Below, piece by piece: positions 14,461 to 14,677 of a DNA stretch of 14,677 bases (within the stretch, counting starts at the first letter, position 1; the number at the start of each line of letters is the position of its first letter). The notes under the pieces are model-generated. The model was not told where the DNA came from and did not search any database. It saw only the letters and a list, made by a program, of their open reading frames with translations. Where the stretch lies: the NCBI GenBank assembly GCA_041795785.1, contig JBHBXR010000136.1, positions 1 through 14,677 of the forward strand, given 5' to 3'. Source of the stretch: CAJPST01 sp041795785 (GTDB lineage Bacteria > Pseudomonadota > Gammaproteobacteria > Enterobacterales > Pasteurellaceae). A program made the position numbers and the translations under genes.

Positions 14461-14677
14461 ATGCAATTTCCACTTAAAACCCTCACCCTCGCCGTGTTTG
14501 TCGCCTTGGGCATGACCGCTTGCGGCTCTTCCTCCGGCGGCAATGGCAATGCCGCCGTCGATCGCGGCGATAACTCCCCGAATAACACCAACACTACGCC
14601 AAACAACAAACCACAAGACAATCAAAGCGGGCAAAACAATCAAGGTTCACAAAACAACCAAGGCTCACAAAACAACC
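14461..14677 (+). CDS. N-terminus of a lipoprotein with Asn/Gln-rich hexapeptide repeats (cut by window end)
   Basis: Only the first 72 full codons are present; the stop is outside the window. The start has a strong AGGAGG five bases upstream. Residues 1-20 are a type II signal peptide (MQFPLKTLTLAVFVALGMTA) with Cys21 as the lipid anchor (MTAC). A flexible GSSSGGNGN stretch follows, then a low-complexity N/Q/P-rich segment. Near the window end, QNNQGS begins at residue 58 and repeats in tandem (18-bp units). Such a leader, with Gly/Ser/Asn after the lipid Cys, is typical of surface-exposed Neisseria/Pasteurellaceae lipoproteins (TbpB-like or Slam-dependent), but the folded domain is not visible, so the family cannot be named. 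Confidence 0.8.
   Translation, partial: MQFPLKTLTLAVFVALGMTACGSSSGGNGNAAVDRGDNSPNNTNTTPNNKPQDNQSGQNNQGSQNNQGSQNN
14632..14677 (+). repeat. 18-bp tandem repeats in frame in the lipoprotein gene
   Basis: Units at 14632-14649, 14650-14667 and the first 10 bases of a third (14668-14677). Units 1 and 2 differ at two silent positions and both encode QNNQGS. The array continues beyond the window. The 18-bp unit preserves frame, so copy-number change would alter linker length, not switch the gene off. Confidence 0.85.

Overview
The window is chromosomal DNA from a member of the Pasteurellaceae, most likely a Haemophilus, Aggregatibacter, Basfia or Actinobacillus-like species. The 9-bp core of the Haemophilus influenzae-type DNA uptake sequence (AAGTGCGGT) occurs perfectly 11 times on the two strands, against about 0.1 expected by chance. 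Almost every protein is a recognisable gamma-proteobacterial housekeeping type. I see no tRNA, rRNA, CRISPR array, insertion sequence or phage gene. Genus cannot be fixed from the sequence alone.

Left part (1-3600). A nitroreductase gene broken by one in-frame stop (42-704) converges on a small lipoprotein gene (808-1368, minus strand); a hairpin built from an uptake-sequence pair separates them. Next, on the minus strand, come sucC and sucD (succinyl-CoA synthetase), ending in a second uptake-sequence-pair terminator.

Middle part (3650-9620). A minus-strand train runs map - modF - qmcA (stomatin-like) - nfeD - flavodoxin-fold NAD(P)H oxidoreductase - sucB - strong terminator - sucCD. The membrane pair QmcA/NfeD and a flavoprotein lead directly into sucB, the E2 subunit of 2-oxoglutarate dehydrogenase. 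The E1 gene sucA, which usually lies directly before sucB, is not there. Map (methionine aminopeptidase) and erpA (iron-sulfur carrier) diverge from a 152-bp region with two good facing promoters and a perfect inverted repeat.

Right part (9620-13580). erpA and yacL run rightward and converge, with 3 nt between stop codons, on the tight minus-strand operon nrdR-ribD-degS-yfbR. Its junctions are a 1-nt overlap or 1-nt gaps. The operon links nucleotide-reductase control, riboflavin synthesis, the sigma-E stress protease and 5'-deoxynucleotidase.

Right end (13581-14677). A PEBP/YbhB-like gene diverges from nrdR and ends in a long hairpin terminator. A surface-type lipoprotein gene then runs off the window; its N-terminus is rich in Asn, Gln and Gly and carries in-frame 18-bp repeats. 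I found no clearly novel system. The items most worth checking are the sucB locus, the inverted repeat between map and erpA, the nitroreductase stop codon and the repeat-bearing lipoprotein.
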